Below, one piece after another: positions 63,931 through 64,000 of a stretch of 64,000 nucleotides of DNA. How positions within the stretch are numbered: position 1 is the first letter of the stretch; each line of letters starts with the position of its first letter. A program made the position numbers and the translations under genes. The notes under the pieces were generated by a model, which had not been told where the DNA came from, ran no database searches, and saw only the letters and a list, made by a program, of their open reading frames with translations. The DNA comes from Pectobacterium carotovorum (GTDB lineage: Bacteria > Pseudomonadota > Gammaproteobacteria > Enterobacterales > Enterobacteriaceae): the NCBI RefSeq assembly GCF_033898505.1, contig NZ_JAXAFK010000001.1, positions 868,001 through 932,000 on the forward strand, in the 5' to 3' direction.

Positions 63931-64000
63931 ATGAACAGAGCTCAATTGTTTTCTTATCTTTTTTTAACGGGATTTTCCGTTATAGCGTTTGCCTGTCAGG
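63931..64000 (+). CDS. exported protein, 5' end only (runs off the window)
   Basis: ATG 63931 preceded by GGAG gives MNRAQLFSYLFLTGFSVIAF-ACQ..., a signal peptide with Cys near the cleavage point (possible lipoprotein or DsbD/ScsB-like start). Only 23 residues are visible, so no family is assigned. Confidence 0.45.
   Translation, partial: MNRAQLFSYLFLTGFSVIAFACQ

Noticed and set aside
1..64000. CRISPR arrays, complete tRNA or rRNA genes
   Set aside because: No regularly spaced repeat-spacer pattern and no full cloverleaf seen; only the last 16 bases of tRNA-Asn occur as att-like repeats.

Overview
The window looks like an accessory region of an enterobacterial chromosome (Klebsiella/Enterobacter/Citrobacter-like). 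The reasons are enterobacterial codon use and close likeness to enterobacterial Gor, DsbG and chromosomal (O157-type) CcdB, a transfer module of the ICEKp type (MOBC relaxase plus VirB T4SS), a P4-type integrase scar, and 16-bp att-like repeats matching the 3' end of tRNA-Asn. No complete tRNA, rRNA or CRISPR array is present.

Layout. 1-3.5 kb is a scar zone: an IS3-family end, an AT-rich RelA/SpoT-domain gene, a ccdAB toxin-antitoxin pair, remnants of DUF1471, integrase and LysR genes, and two asn-tRNA att-like repeats. 3.9-19.5 kb is a defence island of four modules separated by scars. They are a translationally coupled DUF2235 hydrolase / HNH-ATPase / HNH operon (Septu-like in parts, with a phospholipase-like first gene, the best candidate for an undescribed system); a GC-rich Hachiman-type hamAB pair on the opposite strand, beside a broken radC; a three-gene ABC-3C (DUF3732) system; and an AT-rich orphan with a nuclease-like C-terminus, preceded by the stump of an OLD/RecF-type ATPase. 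19.8-22.9 kb holds an IS66 remnant and an ArdC-type antirestriction gene cleanly interrupted by a complete IS3-family element with a 4-bp target duplication.

23-40.1 kb, almost all on the minus strand, is a conjugation module. It runs from an orphan gene, AlpA, a DUF2857 protein and a DksA/TraR zinc finger, through virB1, virB2, a virB3-virB4 fusion, virB5, eexN and virB6-virB11, to a KikA/TrbM protein, the coupling protein MobB and the relaxase MobC. A 700-bp GC-rich non-coding region with strong hairpins lies upstream of mobB. No functional integrase is in the window.

40.3-47.7 kb is metabolic cargo: MFS exporter and DJ-1 protein divergent from a LysR regulator, then a second LysR convergent with an uncharacterised cupin/DJ-1/HAD/polysaccharide-deacetylase operon.

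48-64 kb is a thiol/electrophile-stress region: OsmC, TetR, AhpD-like protein, two thioredoxin-like proteins, old yellow enzyme, DsbA/FrnE-like protein, SDR, alpha/beta hydrolase, EamA exporter, C-S lyase, glutathione reductase and DsbG. A GH4 glycosidase with its LysR, an AraC regulator and a PEBP protein are interspersed. Five copies of one 18-bp palindrome (consensus close to CTACCTACTAGTAGGTAG) sit at or beside promoters of osmC, tetR-ahpD, trx, the old-yellow-enzyme operon and the thioredoxin-like/EamA divergent pair. This points to a single TetR-controlled regulon built around the local TetR gene. All family calls come from reading motifs; no database search was run.
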